Position numbers and translations under genes: made by a program. DNA of 64,000 nucleotides, taken from Aldehydirespirator sp965116965. Lineage in GTDB: Bacteria; Actinomycetota; Acidimicrobiia; Acidimicrobiales; Aldehydirespiratoraceae. The stretch lies in contig OZ220743.1 in NCBI GenBank assembly GCA_965116965.1, forward strand, positions 1,178,001 to 1,242,000. Reading direction: 5' to 3'. Positions 50,601-61,800 of this stretch are shown here, piece by piece (the stretch's first letter is position 1; each line of letters opens with the position of its first letter). Under the pieces are notes generated by a model, which saw only the letters and a list, made by a program, of their open reading frames with translations, did no database searches and was not told the DNA's origin.

Positions 50601-51509
50601 GACGGCAGTGCCGTCCGACGTGGCGTACTGCACCGTCACCTCCTGCGCGGGGGTGATGCGCCGCCGGTCGAGGCTCACCGTGAAGCTGATCGTGTTGCCC
50701 TCCTCGGCTTCGGCGTCGGCCACCGACAGCACCGGCTCCCAGCGGTCGAAGATCAACTGCGCGATCCGGTTGTCGGAGAACTTGCCGGTGTTGCGGATGC
50801 TGGTGATGACTCCTTGGGGGTCGGTCGCAAGGTTGCTGAGGGAGAACTCCGTGCCGTTCTCAGTGCCCGCGTCGTAGGGGAACAGATCCACCTCCTTGCG
50901 GGTGACCCACTCGCCGCTCTCCCGCAGCGACAGGCTGTTGACGCCCACGAACCAGTCGGGACTCGGCGCGATCATCGAAATGAGCGTGACGAGGGGAAAC
51001 GTCTCGCTCACCGAGAAGCGGTCGTTGCCGGTGGGCGTGGCTCCGCAGCACACCGACGCGCTGATCCACTCCCGGGCTGTTCCGGCCGTGATCTGGTCGT
51101 TGACCTCAGTTCTGAACGTGCTCGTGGAACCCAGTTCGGCCACGCCCTCGATGCCGGACGTGGCCGTGCCTTCCCGCGCCCAGAACGTGTGGCTGCTGTT
51201 GTGGGCCGCGCCTACCAGCGCGGTGAAGTGCGCACCGCCGGGAACGGATACCCCCGGAGCCAGCGAGTCGGTGGTCCATGTGCCCCGGAAGCGCACCCGA
51301 TACTCCACCAGAGTGTCCGCCTGAAGGAGTGCCGCCAACGTCGGCGGCGAATCAGTCGCAGCGACCTGGGGAGCAGGACCGTGCTCCAAGGGACTCCCCC
51401 AGGCTGTTACCGAGGCAGTCGAGGCCAGCAGGGCCACGGCTGCCCCAAGCCGCAGGAGCCGCACAAGCCGCTTCGCCCAAGGCGGACTACCTGCTGTGGT
51501 TCGGGCCAT
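47691..51509 (-). CDS. Cell-surface protein: spondin domain, Calx-beta, four cadherin-like repeats, three SLH domains
   Basis: The 1,272-residue protein has an N-terminal signal (hydrophobic about 18-36). A Spondin_N-type domain (about 65-255) shows YRVRFRGTWTTDSLAPG, AHFTALVGAAHNSSHTFW and GVAELGSTS. A Calx-beta domain (257-365) shows VQYATSDGTAVDGTDY. Four cadherin-like repeats (about 368-465, 557-660, 755-855, 950-1060) each have a D-x-D-x-L-T-Y-T-L strand and an F-x-I-x-x-x-T/S-G-Q-L/I motif. Three Ig-like spacers lie between them (WSWQRSEDKNSW, GHYLRASVSYTDG types). After a Gly/Pro hinge come three S-layer-homology domains (about 1085-1270) with FADV and RAQMASFIVRAL motifs. SLH domains bind cell-wall polymer, so the protein is probably surface-attached with adhesive modules outward. 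Confidence 0.88.
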   Translation of the reverse strand: MARTTAGSPPWAKRLVRLLRLGAAVALLASTASVTAWGSPLEHGPAPQVAATDSPPTLAALLQADTLVEYRVRFRGTWTTDSLAPGVSVPGGAHFTALVGAAHNSSHTFWAREGTATSGIEGVAELGSTSTFRTEVNDQITAGTAREWISASVCCGATPTGNDRFSVSETFPLVTLISMIAPSPDWFVGVNSLSLRESGEWVTRKEVDLFPYDAGTENGTEFSLSNLATDPQGVITSIRNTGKFSDNRIAQLIFDRWEPVLSVADAEAEEGNTISFTVSLDRRRITPAQEVTVQYATSDGTAVDGTDYTGDSGTLTFTTSQTSQTVSVTTTADTDFDDEDFTLTLSSPTNALLLDAEAIGTINDTTNQPPKFPAATATRDVDEDTPANRNVGDPVAATDGNDDQLTYTLGGTDEDSFTIVSSSGQLRTKVALDYEDKASYTVSVTATDPDDATGSVTVFIDVNNLDEAGTVTLAPEALMGTAVTATLDDPDGNITGESWSWQRSEDKNSWTTISGAASNSYTPEAADVGHYLRASVSYTDGHGANKSARAATSSKVPNRPPDFGATSTVRTVAENTATNTDFDTPVTADDPDGHDLTYTLGGTHASSFDIDLTTGQLGTKAALDFEIRRSYSVRVTATDDEGATDSITVTINIDNVDEDGTVTLSSGMPATDTALTATLTDPDRSISGTAWKWHSSPDQNTWTEISGAMSRTYTPRTGDVGLYLRATASYTDGEGSGKSAEAVSANQVRAAPVPNRAPEFATSPDARSVDENTGTGIGFDTPVIATDEDSDTLTYTLGGTHAFSFGIDSSTGQLQTKAALNYETRQSYSVTVTARDPSNASATVTVTINVVNVDEDGTVTLAGTTPMMGTALTAALSDPDGGVTNPVWSWQRSSSGSSWSTISGADADTYTPQTADIGQFLRAVASYDDAEGPGKSAEASWPHRVLAAENRAPDFGATTAELSVAENSPAGTPVGAPITATDNEGDDLTYTLKRISSAPFEIDASTGQISVTDDARLNYESSRRTYSVDVSVSDGKDRMGRPDQSTDATIRVTIRVTDVDDGETTPPRNIGGGGGGPPPEPEFESSFTDIATAGVHQEAVENLEQAGILEGTACSRNRFCPDEPVLRWTMAVWMVRLLDGADAEPTGTPRFADVDPRRRAAPYIERMAELEVTFGCRTEPEPQFCPDEPTIRAQMASFIVRALKLPAAADPAEFADVAPDGVHTADIQALYATGITVGCRTEPELRFCPDQHTTRAEMASFVDRARRVLDAR

Positions 51510-51661
51510 CCGCTCCCCTCAGTGGCTCAACCGCGAGGCAGGGTATCTGATCGCATGGTGCGCAACAAGTGGATTATGCGCGGCACCTTCGGCCTGCTGG
51601 GTTCAGGTGGCGTGCCCGGTCGCGCGGTGGCCCGCCGCCTTCGCGACGTGATACTTGGGGC

Positions 51662-53215
<1,554 letters not shown>

Positions 53216-53263
53216 CGACATGCGCGGATTGAAGGAAGACGCCTCGCGATGCGACGTTGCGTT

Positions 53264-53313
53264 GCCCGCTCTTGTTCGCTGCGACCTGAGGGCCGCTCGG
53301 GCCACGGCCTCGC
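53264..53313 (+). repeat. 50-nt dispersed repeat, divergent intergenic copy
   Basis: It shares CCCGCTCTTGTTCGCTGCG and GGCCGCTCGGGCCACGGCCT with the copy at 40986-41035; only the centre differs. It lies between the two PLP-enzyme genes. No gene is seen in the rest of 53216-53384. Confidence 0.85.
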
Positions 53314-53384
53314 TCGCTAGCGCGCAGGATCCCAGCGAGATCGCGGTCTATCCGCTCGGCCTCTGAGCGGTACTGGCAGCCGTC

Positions 53385-54749
53385 GTGACATCGACCTTCG
53401 AGAGCTACGCCGAACGGCTCGAAGCGAGCCGGCTCGGGCCCGAGGGTGCGGCGACCCCTGACGCGGCGGCGACCGCGATCGGCGAGCTCGACGCGGCCGT
53501 TGCCGGTGTCGAGGGACACGGCTTCGAGCCCACCCCGTTCGCTCCGGCCCTCGAACTGGCTCAGGCAGCCGGCATCGGAGACGCCGAGCTGTGGGTCAAG
53601 GACGAGACCGGCAACGTGTCGGGGTCGCACAAGGCCCGGCACCTGTTCGGCGTGGCCCTGGCGCACCGGCTGGGAGATTCCGGCGGCGAGGGCCGCGACG
53701 CCGCGCCCTACGCCATAGCCAGCTGCGGCAACGCCGCGCTGGCCGCCGCGGTGGTGGCCCGGGCCGTCGGCCGGCCAATAGACGTGTTCGTGCCGACCTG
53801 GGCCAACGAAGCGGTGGTGGACCGCATAACCGAGCTGGGCGGCCGGGTGGTGCGATGCGAGCGCCGGCCGGGCGTGCCCGGCGACCCCGCCCACCACGCC
53901 ATGCTGGCCGCCATCGAGGCCGGCGCGGTGCCGTTCTCGTGCCAGGGGACCGAGACCCCGGACACCATCGACGGCGGCCGGACCCTGGCCTGGGAGATGG
54001 TCGACGCCCTGGTCGATCACGACGGCGGCTCGCCGGCCCGCCTCGACCGGCTGTTCGTGCAGGTCGGCGGTGGTGCGCTGGCCACCGCGGTGGTGACCGG
54101 CCTGGCCGCGGCGGTGGACCGGGGCGAACTGGCCCGCCTGCCCGTGGTCCATGCTGTTCAGCCCGAGGGCAACCATCCCCTGGTGCGGGCCTGGGACACG
54201 CTGGCACTCGAGTCGCTCACGCCGGAACGCGCGCCGAACACCCGGGACAGCTCGTACTTCCTCGACCGGATCGTCCGCGCTCAAGCCGTGCCTGCGGGCG
54301 CCATGGACAACGGGAGACGGGCCGTGATCGCCGAATCGATCGGTCCGATCGAGGGCGACCGGCTGCGGGAGCTGGTGAGCCGCCTGCGCTACGATCCGGA
54401 GCGCTACATGCGGGCGTGGGAGAAGGAGCCGGTGTCGTACGCGTCTGGGATCCTCGACGACGTCACCTACGACTGGGTCGACATAGTCGAGGGAATGCTG
54501 GCCTCCGGCGGATGGCCCCTGGTCTCCTCGGAGGACGACCTCCGACGCGCTCACCGGTTGGTCCATCGGTACACGGACATCGACGTATGCCCGACAGGGG
54601 CGTCAGGCCTCGGCGGTCTGCTCTCGCTTACCACGGCTCGCGGGGACTCCGGGTCTGCGGGCGTGTCACCCGGCGAGCGGGTGGCCGTGCTGTTCACTGG
54701 GCGGATGCGCCCCGGCGACCCCGACCCGCTAGAGGCCGAGCGGGACTAG
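53385..54749 (+). CDS. PLP-dependent fold-type II enzyme, threonine synthase-like
   Basis: This 454-residue enzyme shows TPFAPALELAQAAG, ELWVKDETGNVSGSHKARHL with the PLP lysine in SGSHK, AIASCGNAALAAAVVARAVG with the Asn loop, and LFVQVGGGALATAVVTGLAA as the Gly-rich phosphate loop. This order is that of threonine synthases and threonine/serine dehydratases. The C-terminal end DVCPTGASGLGGLLS resembles threonine-synthase-like proteins. No thrB or hom is nearby, so a catabolic or specialised role is as likely. The start is GTG 53385. A MarR-type gene follows 16 bases later and may regulate the pair. Confidence 0.83.
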   Translation: MTSTFESYAERLEASRLGPEGAATPDAAATAIGELDAAVAGVEGHGFEPTPFAPALELAQAAGIGDAELWVKDETGNVSGSHKARHLFGVALAHRLGDSGGEGRDAAPYAIASCGNAALAAAVVARAVGRPIDVFVPTWANEAVVDRITELGGRVVRCERRPGVPGDPAHHAMLAAIEAGAVPFSCQGTETPDTIDGGRTLAWEMVDALVDHDGGSPARLDRLFVQVGGGALATAVVTGLAAAVDRGELARLPVVHAVQPEGNHPLVRAWDTLALESLTPERAPNTRDSSYFLDRIVRAQAVPAGAMDNGRRAVIAESIGPIEGDRLRELVSRLRYDPERYMRAWEKEPVSYASGILDDVTYDWVDIVEGMLASGGWPLVSSEDDLRRAHRLVHRYTDIDVCPTGASGLGGLLSLTTARGDSGSAGVSPGERVAVLFTGRMRPGDPDPLEAERD

Positions 54750-54765
54750 CCGGGCGGTGGCAGTG

Positions 54766-55302
54766 ATGGGGGAGGACTGGAGAGAGGCAGAAGAGGGGCG
54801 CCAGTCCCCGATCGACTACGAGATGCTCGGGGTGGTCCACCCCTTCGTGCCACAGCGGCACCGCCACACCTTCGATGTGCTGGTGTTGACGCTGCTGGCA
54901 GGGCGCCAGATGGAGGCGTGGCTGGCCGAGAACCTGGACGCCCGCCAGCTCGACACCTCCGGCTACTTCGCCCTCAGCGCGCTGTGGCTGACCGGCCCGC
55001 CGCACCGCATGACCGCGGGCGAACTGGCCCAGCGGATAGTGCAGACCTCGGGCGGGACGACCAAGACGACCCAGCGACTGGTCGACAGGGGGTTGGTGCG
55101 CCGGGTGGCCGACCTCGACGACGGGCGCCGCAGCCTCTTGGAGCTGACACCCAAGGGGCTGAGCATGGCCCGGGAGACCCTGGATGTGGTGCTCGACGCC
55201 TTCGACACGGACATCGGCGCCCTCGACGAGGCCGAGCGCGAGGGTGTGGCCGCGGCCGTGCAGCGTCTGGTGGTCGAACTGAGCGAGCGGCTCAGCCGCT
55301 GA
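54766..55302 (+). CDS. MarR family transcriptional regulator
   Basis: This 178-residue winged-helix dimer has helices before the DNA-binding domain carrying LDTSGYFALSALWLTGPPHR, recognition region MTAGELAQRIVQTSGGTTKT, and the wing LVDRGLVRRVADLDDGRRSL with the conserved D-x-R. ELTPKGLSMARETLDVVLDA follows as the dimerisation helix. The start is taken as ATG 54766 (MGEDWREAEE); GTGs at 54757 and 54763 are alternatives. It lies directly after the threonine-synthase-like gene and overlaps the end of addA by 11 bases on the opposite strand. The ligand is unknown. Confidence 0.9.
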   Translation: MGEDWREAEEGRQSPIDYEMLGVVHPFVPQRHRHTFDVLVLTLLAGRQMEAWLAENLDARQLDTSGYFALSALWLTGPPHRMTAGELAQRIVQTSGGTTKTTQRLVDRGLVRRVADLDDGRRSLLELTPKGLSMARETLDVVLDAFDTDIGALDEAEREGVAAAVQRLVVELSERLSR

Positions 55303-58300
55303 GACCGGCAGCCGCCGCGGTCGCTTCGTCCACCGCAGCCCGCAGGTCGGGGAGTTCGGCCTCGATCGCTCCGGCCCGGTCGAGGAACACGAACACCATG
55401 CGGGCCACCGGCTCGCCGGTGACTGCCTCCAGCGCGGCCGCGTAGGCCGCGCCCTGGAGCCGGTAGCGGGCCAGCTTGGCCTCGATGCCGTCGTCGCCTG
55501 CGACGGTGTCGGTCTTCCAGTCGACGATCACCAGCCCCTCAGGGCCGCGGTAGGCCAGGTCGATGTAGCCCTCCAGGAGCCGGTCTCCGAAGGGGGCGGC
55601 CACGAACAGCTCCCGCCAGTGCTCGGAGGCGGCAGCCTCGCGGGCCACGGCGGTGCCGAGCGCGGCCCGAGCCAGTCGCGTCACTGCTCGGCTCCGTCCG
55701 CTCACGCCCTCTGCCGCGGCCTGGCGGACGGCCAGCGCCTCCAAGCCCCGACCGGAGGCCAGGTCAACGTCCTGCAGCACGCCGTGAACGGCCCGGCCCA
55801 CCGCGGTGCCGTACCGACCCTTGCTCCAGGGGGGTGCTTCCGTGTCGTCGCGGTCCTTCTCCAGCCCAGGGTCGCCCCCAGCGTCGTCGGCTCCGTGGTC
55901 GGCCCTAGCGTGGTCGCCCCCGCGGTCGGCCCCGGGGTCGGCTCCGTGGTCGGCCCTAGCGTGGTCGGCGTGGGAGCGCCCGTCGTCTGCGGCGATGTCG
56001 CCTCCCGTGCCGCCCGCGCTCGCGAGGCTCGTGGCGGCCACGGCCAGCGGGACCGAAGCTGCCTCCAGGATGCGTTCGCGCTCGCGTTCCCACTCGTCGC
56101 GGGCGGGCAGCGACACCCGCGGCGGAACGGACGGCGAGCCGGCACCGGGGGCCGCAGGGGGCCCCTCGTCGGCCGGGCCGAGGAAGGTCGAGCCGTCCAC
56201 GGCCCCGGCCCCGACCGCTCCTGCATCGGCCAGAGCCCAGGCGGCGGAGCTCTCCTTCTTGCCGGTCTCGCCGGGATCCCTGCGGTGCAGGCTCAGCACC
56301 AAGTGGTCGCGGGCCCGGGTGCAGGCGACGTACAGCAGCCGGAGGCGCTCATGGGCGTCCATCTGCTCGTCGATCGGCTTCCACGCCTCGTAGTTCTCAG
56401 ACTCGATCCCTCCCCGCATCCTCACCACCGGCTCGCCCGATGCGTCGAAGGCCACCGAAGGCCCGCGGGCGGGTGCGCTGAGCCTGGCGGTCATGCCTGA
56501 CAGGACCACGACGGGGAACTCGAGGCCCTTGGCGGCGTGCACGGTGAGGATGCGCACGCTGTCGTCGTCGGTCTCGGGCAGGATCGTCTCGGTCACTCGG
56601 GCGTTGTCGGCGCCCTGCAGCCGGGCCCATGCCATGTAGTCGCGCAGGTTGGTGCCGCCGGCGTCGGCCCAGGCTCGGGCCTGGTCGATCACGAACCTGA
56701 GCCGCCTCCACACGTCGCGTGGCCGCCCGCCGGCCACTGCGGTCTCGAAGGCGCCGCGCTCGCGGACCAGCCGGTCGATCAGGGCGGGCGGGCTGGTCCA
56801 GCGCTTGGCCCGGTGGAGCTCGGCGAGGTGGGCGATCCCCTCGGCCACCGGATGGTCTGCGGGCGCGTCCTCGGGCAGCCTGCCAAGCAGCGAGAACCTG
56901 CCCCTGCAAGCCAGGCGCCAGTGAGCCAGGTCGTCGTCGCCGCAGCCGTAGAGCGGGGAGCGCAGGGCGACCACCAGGGCCAGCTCGTCGGTGGGGTCGG
57001 CCACGGCCTGAAGGGCCGACAGCACGTCTCGCACCTCGCGGGTGCTGTACACCAGCGAGGAGGACTCGGCCCGGTAGGGGATCCCGGCCGTGTCGAGGGC
57101 GTCCTCGAGCTCGCCCAGGCTGAGCCGCGACGGGATGAGGATGGCCATGTCCCCCAGCCGGACGGGTCGGGGTGCAGGCTCGGCTGGTGACCCCCCATCG
57201 ACGTCCCATCGGTCCCGAAGGACCGCGGCCACAGCCTGCGCGACCGACTCGGCCTCCCGTCGGCGCAGTTCGCCGGCGAAGGCCCGGCCCTCGATGTCGA
57301 TCGGTTGCGCACCGAGGACCGTCACCGCAGGCCCCCGCGGGACCGGCTCGCGGACTGCGCCCAGCGGCGCGTACTCGGGCTGGCTGCCCTCCGCCGGCTG
57401 GATCAGCTCTCCGAACACGGCGTTGACCCAATCGATGATCGGCCGGGTGGAGCGGAAGTTGGTGGCCAGACCCTCGATCCGGCCGCGGTCCTGGCCGCTC
57501 GTCCAGTCGCGGGCCTCCAGGAAGGTGGCGATGTCGGCCCGGCGGAAGCGGTAGATCGACTGTTTGGGGTCGCCGACGAAGAACAGGCGGCCCGGATCGG
57601 GGACCATCTCGGCCCAGCGGGCGGTGGCCGGGGCGGGGTCGTCACAGCCCAGCAGCGCGGCCAGCTCGACCTGTATCGGGTCGGTGTCCTGGAACTCGTC
57701 GATGAGCAGGCACCGGTAGTGGTCGCGCAAGGCCGCCCGCACCGCCGGTCCGTGGGTGTCGTGGCGCAGCACTTGGCGGGCCCGAACCAGCAGATCGTGG
57801 AACTCGAGGCGTCCCTGGGCCCGCCGCTCCTCGGCGGCGCTCAGCGTGAAGGTGGCCAGCCGGGCCACGAGGCGCTTCAACGCAGCCTCCGCAGCCGACC
57901 GGAGCGCGCGTTCGCAGACCGCCTTCAGGCGCCTGATGCCGTCGCGGGCGTTCTGCACCTGGCCGTCCCAGCTGCCGGCCTTGCCGAGGTTGGTGCCCTT
58001 GCATTCCCGCTCCAGGGCCAGCAGCGCCTCGATCCGGTCGGTGCGGTCGGCCTCGGCCCCGTCGGTGGGGGCCACCTCTCCGGTCACGGCCAGCAGCCGG
58101 CTGCGGAGCTTGGAGATCGTGTCGATGCGGACCAGGAGCTTGTCGCCGGGGTCCGTGCAGAAGGCGCGGATCCCGGCCAGCAGGTCGAGCGCCTCGAGGG
58201 CTTCGGCGACGTCGACGGGCGGAAGGTCGGGCTCGTGCTGGAAGTCCCAGCTCTCGAGGCGGTCCCAGTTCTCGTTCAGCTGCACCGCCAGTGCCCGGAT

Positions 58301-58816
58301 CTGGTTGAGCCGCACCCTCTGCACTTCGAGCCCCAGCAGTGTCGGACCCATGGCGGGCTCGTCGAGGAGCACGTCGAGGAAGTCGCGCCAGCGGAGGTCG
58401 AACTCGATTTGGGAGCCGATGTCGTCGAGCACCTCGACGCTGGGCGGCAGCCCCGCCTCCACGGGATGCTCGCTCAGCAGCCTCTGCGCGAAGGAGTGCA
58501 GCGTTCCCACTGCGGCGCCGTCGAGCTGCCGGAGCGCGGCCTCCGCCGCGGCCTCCCCGAGAGCGCCTCGCGTGTCGGGGCTGTGCAGCCGGTCGCGGAT
58601 CCGGTCCCGCAGCTCGGCTCCGGCCTTCTCGGTGAAGGTGATGGCGGCGATGTTCTCCATGGCCACTCCGGATCCGATCAGCGCGACAACCCGCTCGACC
58701 AGCGCCCGCGTCTTTCCCGAGCCCGCGCCCGCCTCCACGAACAGCGTGCTGCCGAGGTCGGTGGCGATCCGGTGGCGCGCCGCCTGGTCGGCGAGGGGCG
58801 GTGTCGCGGCCGTCAT
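55292..58816 (-). CDS. addA: AddA-like UvrD-family helicase-nuclease
   Basis: This 1,174-residue ATP-dependent helicase/exonuclease subunit processes double-strand breaks for recombination. Helicase motifs are Walker A EAGAGSGKTRALV (near residue 30), motif II LLIDEFQDTDPIQ, motif III FVGDPKQSIYRFRRAD, TNFRST, ILTVHAAKGLEFPVV, and motif VI LLYVACTRARDHLVLS. The C-terminal RecB-type nuclease is GYIDLAYRGPEG with IVDWKTDT and LQGAAYAAAL. A low-complexity Asp/His/Ala/Gly linker (about residues 949-985) carries a 51-bp direct repeat. The start ATG 58816 overlaps addB by four bases. Because the partner lacks helicase motifs, an AddAB-type rather than AdnAB-type complex is inferred. Confidence 0.88.
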   Translation of the reverse strand: MTAATPPLADQAARHRIATDLGSTLFVEAGAGSGKTRALVERVVALIGSGVAMENIAAITFTEKAGAELRDRIRDRLHSPDTRGALGEAAAEAALRQLDGAAVGTLHSFAQRLLSEHPVEAGLPPSVEVLDDIGSQIEFDLRWRDFLDVLLDEPAMGPTLLGLEVQRVRLNQIRALAVQLNENWDRLESWDFQHEPDLPPVDVAEALEALDLLAGIRAFCTDPGDKLLVRIDTISKLRSRLLAVTGEVAPTDGAEADRTDRIEALLALERECKGTNLGKAGSWDGQVQNARDGIRRLKAVCERALRSAAEAALKRLVARLATFTLSAAEERRAQGRLEFHDLLVRARQVLRHDTHGPAVRAALRDHYRCLLIDEFQDTDPIQVELAALLGCDDPAPATARWAEMVPDPGRLFFVGDPKQSIYRFRRADIATFLEARDWTSGQDRGRIEGLATNFRSTRPIIDWVNAVFGELIQPAEGSQPEYAPLGAVREPVPRGPAVTVLGAQPIDIEGRAFAGELRRREAESVAQAVAAVLRDRWDVDGGSPAEPAPRPVRLGDMAILIPSRLSLGELEDALDTAGIPYRAESSSLVYSTREVRDVLSALQAVADPTDELALVVALRSPLYGCGDDDLAHWRLACRGRFSLLGRLPEDAPADHPVAEGIAHLAELHRAKRWTSPPALIDRLVRERGAFETAVAGGRPRDVWRRLRFVIDQARAWADAGGTNLRDYMAWARLQGADNARVTETILPETDDDSVRILTVHAAKGLEFPVVVLSGMTARLSAPARGPSVAFDASGEPVVRMRGGIESENYEAWKPIDEQMDAHERLRLLYVACTRARDHLVLSLHRRDPGETGKKESSAAWALADAGAVGAGAVDGSTFLGPADEGPPAAPGAGSPSVPPRVSLPARDEWERERERILEAASVPLAVAATSLASAGGTGGDIAADDGRSHADHARADHGADPGADRGGDHARADHGADDAGGDPGLEKDRDDTEAPPWSKGRYGTAVGRAVHGVLQDVDLASGRGLEALAVRQAAAEGVSGRSRAVTRLARAALGTAVAREAAASEHWRELFVAAPFGDRLLEGYIDLAYRGPEGLVIVDWKTDTVAGDDGIEAKLARYRLQGAAYAAALEAVTGEPVARMVFVFLDRAGAIEAELPDLRAAVDEATAAAAGLSG
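55886..55968 (-). repeat. 51-bp direct repeat in the addA linker
   Basis: A 31-base stretch starting at 55886 (GTCGGCTCCGTGGTCGGCCC onward) recurs identically at 55937. It encodes the repeated ADHARADHGAD motif in the acidic linker between the helicase and nuclease domains. Copy-number change here would alter linker length in steps of 17 residues. Confidence 0.85.
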
Positions 58817-61800
58817 CGCGGCGCTCCCTCGGAGCTCCGGGCGACCTCGGAGGGTTCTCGGTCGGGATCCACCAGGTCGAGGTAGCGGGCCAGGGCCGGA
58901 TCGTCACGCTTGCGCTGGAAGTCGCGCCATTGGTCGCGAGTGCCCATGCCGTCGGGGTCGCAGTAGCCGCACGGGACCCACGGCCTCCATACCGGCTCGT
59001 CGGGGTGCAGCGGGAACAGGCCGTCACCGACCCCGTCGACGATGGTGTTCACCGCCTCTAGAACCTGCCGGCGAGCGGCGTTGGTGGCGTAGCCGACATC
59101 GCTGAACTGACCCTTGGTCGACACGAACCAGTAGACGCCGTGCCCGTCGGCGGTGCTTGCGATGCCGAGCAGGCTGCGGGCCGCGAGGTCGTACAGGACG
59201 AGTTGGAGACGGTGTCCTCCCAGTGTCGGGTCTTCGGGGCCGAGCTTCTGGTAGGCGTCGGCGGAGCCCGTCTTGTAATCGACCACCAGCAGGCCGCCGT
59301 GCGGGGTTGCGTCGACCCGGTCGATCGACCCCCGAACGCTCAGGGACCGCCCGTTGCCGATCTCGACGCTGACGGGGCCGCTCGCGCCGTGGGGCATCCC
59401 GAAGCCGAGCTCCACCGCCGCTGGCTGCGAGCCGTAGCGGGCGCGCCGCTCGTCGTCGAAGTCGAGGAAACGGACAAGGTCGGCGAGGATCTGGCGGCGG
59501 TCGTGCTCCCAGTAGAGCCTGCGCCCGACCAGGCCCCGCGCTGCGAGCCGGTCGCACTCCCGCTCCCCGACGGCGAGCAGGTGGGTCCGCCACGATTCGG
59601 GCCAGCGTGCCTCGGGCGCGGGCACGGCGCCTTCGGCGATGGCCTCGGCCAGCCAGCGCTCGAGGATCCGGTGCACGAGGCTGCCGCGCTCCAGCGGGCT
59701 GATGCGATGCTCGTCGTCGGCGTCGTCGACGGCTTCGACCCTCAGGACGTGGCGCATGAAGTAGGCGTGAGGGCACCCGGCCCACATCTCCAGCCGGGAG
59801 GCGGAGGTCGTCTCGCTGCCGCCGGCCGGGTGAGCCAGAGCGGTTCCCCGGAGGTCGCCGGCCGGGAGGTTGCCGTCGAAGCGGGTGAGCCTTGCCGATT
59901 TGCGGGCTCGGCGCAGCTCGATGCCTCGGCGCAGCTCCGGGCGCTGTCGCACACCTGGAAGCTGCACGAGCTCGCTCCATCCGCCCTCGCCGGCGGTGCG
60001 GGCGTCGTGCCAGTCGAGCACGCACCGGGTGTCGTACTCCTGCGCGTGGGCCGGGAACCCGGTGCGACGCAGCCCGGCCACGAACGACGGCACCTCCTGG
60101 GATTCGCCCGCCTCCTCGGTCAGCCACCGGCTCGGCGACCGGTCCGCGGCCCGGCGGAGGTCGCCGCGGGGGTGCAGCAGCAGCGACCGCTCCGCGGCGG
60201 CCACCACCGCCAGCAGCTCCCGATGGTCGTCTCCGGGACGGTCGGCTCTGGCGGGCAGGTCGCCGCCGGCCACCAGCCGCTCCCGGTCCGGCAGCAGGGC
60301 GTCGTCGTTGCGGCGGGCGGGGAAGGTTCCCTCGGCCAGGCCGCACACGACGGCCAGGTCGAGCTCCACCCCGAGTGCCAGGCCGACCGGGCCGACCAGC
60401 ACGCCTGCGCCGAGGTGCCCGTGCCGGTGCGCGGCGCCCTCCAACTCGAGCCGCAGCGCCCGCCCGAAGGCGGCCACCGAGGGTTCGTCGTCGGTGCCCT
60501 CGAGATCTCCGAGACGGCTGACGGCGCGGTCCACCCGCTCGGCCATCTGCCGCTCCTCTTCCGGCCAGTTCCGGCGCAGCCGCCCGCCGAGGTACTTCTG
60601 GATCAGCTTCTGGCACCAGCCGGCCAGGTCGGCCCAGGTGCGGGGCGCCGGGCGGGGATCCAGGTCGGCGTGGAGCTCCTCGACGAAGCTCAGCAGATCT
60701 ATCGAGCGCTCGGCGCTGCGCCGGTGCCTGTCGCCGCGCCAGGCCTGCTCCTCGTCGGCGGCGTGATGATCAGCCTCGGCGGTGCAGTCCTCGGCGTACC
60801 GGGTGAGCCTGCGCCGCCAGCTGTCGATCCCGGACTCCACCCGGGCAGCTCGGGCCTCCCGCTCCCATGCGGCGCTCGGCACTCCCTGCCATCGGTGGCG
60901 AGCCGCCGGCCCGTCGCCACCGACCTCGCCGTCAGGTCCGCCGGCGTCCGGGTCGTCGCCGGGCCTGAGGGCGCCGGCCTCACCTTCGGGATCCGCGGCG
61001 CGGTTCGACGCGTCCGGGTCGGGCCGCCTGACGCTCACTGGGGCGCCGGCCAGCCAAGCCATCACCACGCGCCGGGAGAACCCGCGGTCTCTCAAGGCCA
61101 GCATGTCCAGCAGCGAGCGCCCCAGGAGCGACGTCTCCACCGTTCGGGAGGTGGCGCCGCAGCGCGGGATGCCGGCCGCGTCGAGAGCGTCGCTGATCAG
61201 GCGCACGTAGGGGCTCTCGACGCCGTAGACGATGGCGCATCGCCCCAGGGGGGTGCCGGCTCGGGCCGCGTCGACCACAGCCCGCACGGCGTGGCGCACT
61301 TCGTCGTCGGCGTCCGAGACGCTGAGGGCCTCCACCGTGGCCGACGCCCCGGCACGCCCGCCCCGCCGTGCCGGGGCGTCGAGCTCGGCGCCGAGCCTGC
61401 CAACCGAGGCGACCACCGCCGCGTCGGCGTCCTCGGCGCCTGTCGCGCCCGCGACGATCGTCGTGTCCGTCGCCTCGCCGACCGCTCGAAGCAGACCTGC
61501 CTGGCTGTCGGTGATCCTCTGCGGGAGGAAGACGATCATCGACCCGAGCTGGCGTGTGGCGGCGGAGGGATCGGCCCGCACCGCCGCGACCGCAGCCCGC
61601 GAGAGCTGCTGCTCGTTGCTGAAGCCTGCTTCGAGGTCGGCCGCGACCTGTTGGTGGATCCTCACCACGTCCCGGGCCCGGGGTGACTGGAGCCCGAGGG
61701 TCTTGAGTTGGCTGTCGTGAAGTTCCGACAGCTCGCGGTGCGCTCGGGTCAGGGCCCGCTCGGTGGCGGGGTGGTTCTCCACGCCGCGGAAATGGCCCGG

